DNA of 6,254 bases from Pseudomonadota bacterium (GTDB lineage Bacteria > Pseudomonadota > Gammaproteobacteria > Burkholderiales > Burkholderiaceae_D): the NCBI GenBank assembly GCA_023435945.1, contig JAEZLB010000329.1:1-6254 (forward strand). The letters run 5' to 3'. Positions 5,704 through 6,254 of the stretch are shown piece by piece. Both the position numbers and the translations under genes were made by a program. The stretch's first letter is position 1. Every line of letters starts with the position of its first letter. Under the pieces are notes generated by a model that was given only the letters and a program-made list of their open reading frames with translations, had not been told where the DNA came from and searched no databases.

Positions 5704-6254
5704 GTGATTTCAGACGAGAAAATGCGTATTGCGGCGGTAGGCGATCTGCATTACACCAAGAGCTCGGGAGGCGACTTGCGTACTTTCTTCCAGCAGGCGG
5801 CCAGCGCGGCAGACGTGCTACTGTTGTGCGGCGACCTTACCGATTACGGACTCCCGGAAGAAGCACATATCCTGGCCGACGATTTATCGGTAGCGCGTAT
5901 TCCCATACTGGCCGTATTGGGCAATCATGATTACGAGTCGGGCCATCATGAGGACGTGATACGCATATTAGGCAGCGCAGGTGTCCGGGTGCTGGACGGG
6001 GAGGCCTGCGAAATCAATGGCGTGGGGTTTGCCGGTGTGAAGGGTTTTGCCGGCGGCTTTGGACGGCGTGCACTAGGTCCGTGGGGCGAAACGACGATCA
6101 AGCAGTTTGTCAACGAAGCCTTGCAGGAAGCGCTGAAGTTGGAATCTGCGCTGGCCAAATTGCGCACGACCCAGCGCATCGCGATGTTACATTACGCGCC
6201 GATAGAAGCCACGGTACAGGGAGAGCCCCCGGAGATCTTTGCTTTTCTGGGTAC
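5704..6254 (+). CDS. Calcineurin-like metallophosphoesterase, partial
   Basis: The first 183 residues are present and the frame is still open at the right edge. The metal-binding blocks of the calcineurin-like phosphoesterase fold appear in order: GDLH (13-16, D14 and H16), GDLTD (43-47, D44), GNHD (73-76, N74 and H75) and LHYAP (162-166, H163). The final GHxH-type block should lie just outside. The enzyme would use two metal ions to hydrolyse a phosphomonoester or phosphodiester in the cytoplasm, as no signal peptide is seen. Its substrate cannot be read from the sequence. I chose the GTG at 5704 because AAGGAG lies 6 bases upstream. The ATG at 5722 would leave DLH only seven residues in and has no proper SD sequence. 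It is divergent from the nucleotidyltransferase gene across 186 bases. The GFAGGFGRRALGPWGE stretch (118-133) is an insert typical of a bacterial subgroup I recall. Confidence 0.9.
   Translation, partial: MISDEKMRIAAVGDLHYTKSSGGDLRTFFQQAASAADVLLLCGDLTDYGLPEEAHILADDLSVARIPILAVLGNHDYESGHHEDVIRILGSAGVRVLDGEACEINGVGFAGVKGFAGGFGRRALGPWGETTIKQFVNEALQEALKLESALAKLRTTQRIAMLHYAPIEATVQGEPPEIFAFLG

Overview
The window reads as moderately GC-rich Gram-negative chromosomal DNA. There are Sec and lipoprotein-type export signals, good Shine-Dalgarno (SD) sequences and compact gene spacing. The style of the aldehyde reductase, the FtsH-like protein and the metallophosphoesterase suggests a betaproteobacterium, perhaps Burkholderiales/Oxalobacteraceae. 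That placement is an inference from remembered family patterns, not from a search. There is no rRNA, tRNA, CRISPR array, insertion sequence or phage gene, and no sign of recent transfer.

Layout from left to right: (1) the 5' part of a zinc-dependent alcohol dehydrogenase/aldehyde reductase of the Ahr (YjgB) type on the minus strand, running off the left edge; (2) a strong rho-independent terminator at 358-384 that separates it from (3) a 641-residue FtsH-like membrane AAA+ zinc protease on the minus strand; (4) an AT-rich divergent intergenic region of about 410 bases with a good sigma70-type promoter facing the protease gene, a 27-bp near-perfect dyad at its expected transcription start, and a leader hairpin on the other side; (5) a secreted plus-strand protein built from four DUF4189-like repeats, each with a cysteine pair; (6) a plus-strand lipoprotein-like alpha/beta hydrolase 79 bases downstream; (7) a convergent minus-strand nucleotidyltransferase of the polymerase-beta fold; (8) a 186-base divergent intergenic region; (9) the start of a plus-strand calcineurin-like metallophosphoesterase, cut by the right edge.

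Functionally, the window combines membrane protein quality control (FtsH-like), two exported proteins of unknown role that may be co-transcribed, and a divergent nucleotidyltransferase/phosphoesterase pair. No complete named pathway or defence system is evident. The points most worth a second look are the protease's spastin-type arginine-finger region in place of the usual FtsH form, the promoter-dyad arrangement that may control it, the four-repeat DUF4189-like protein, and a small hairpin that would bury the SD sequence of the nucleotidyltransferase gene.
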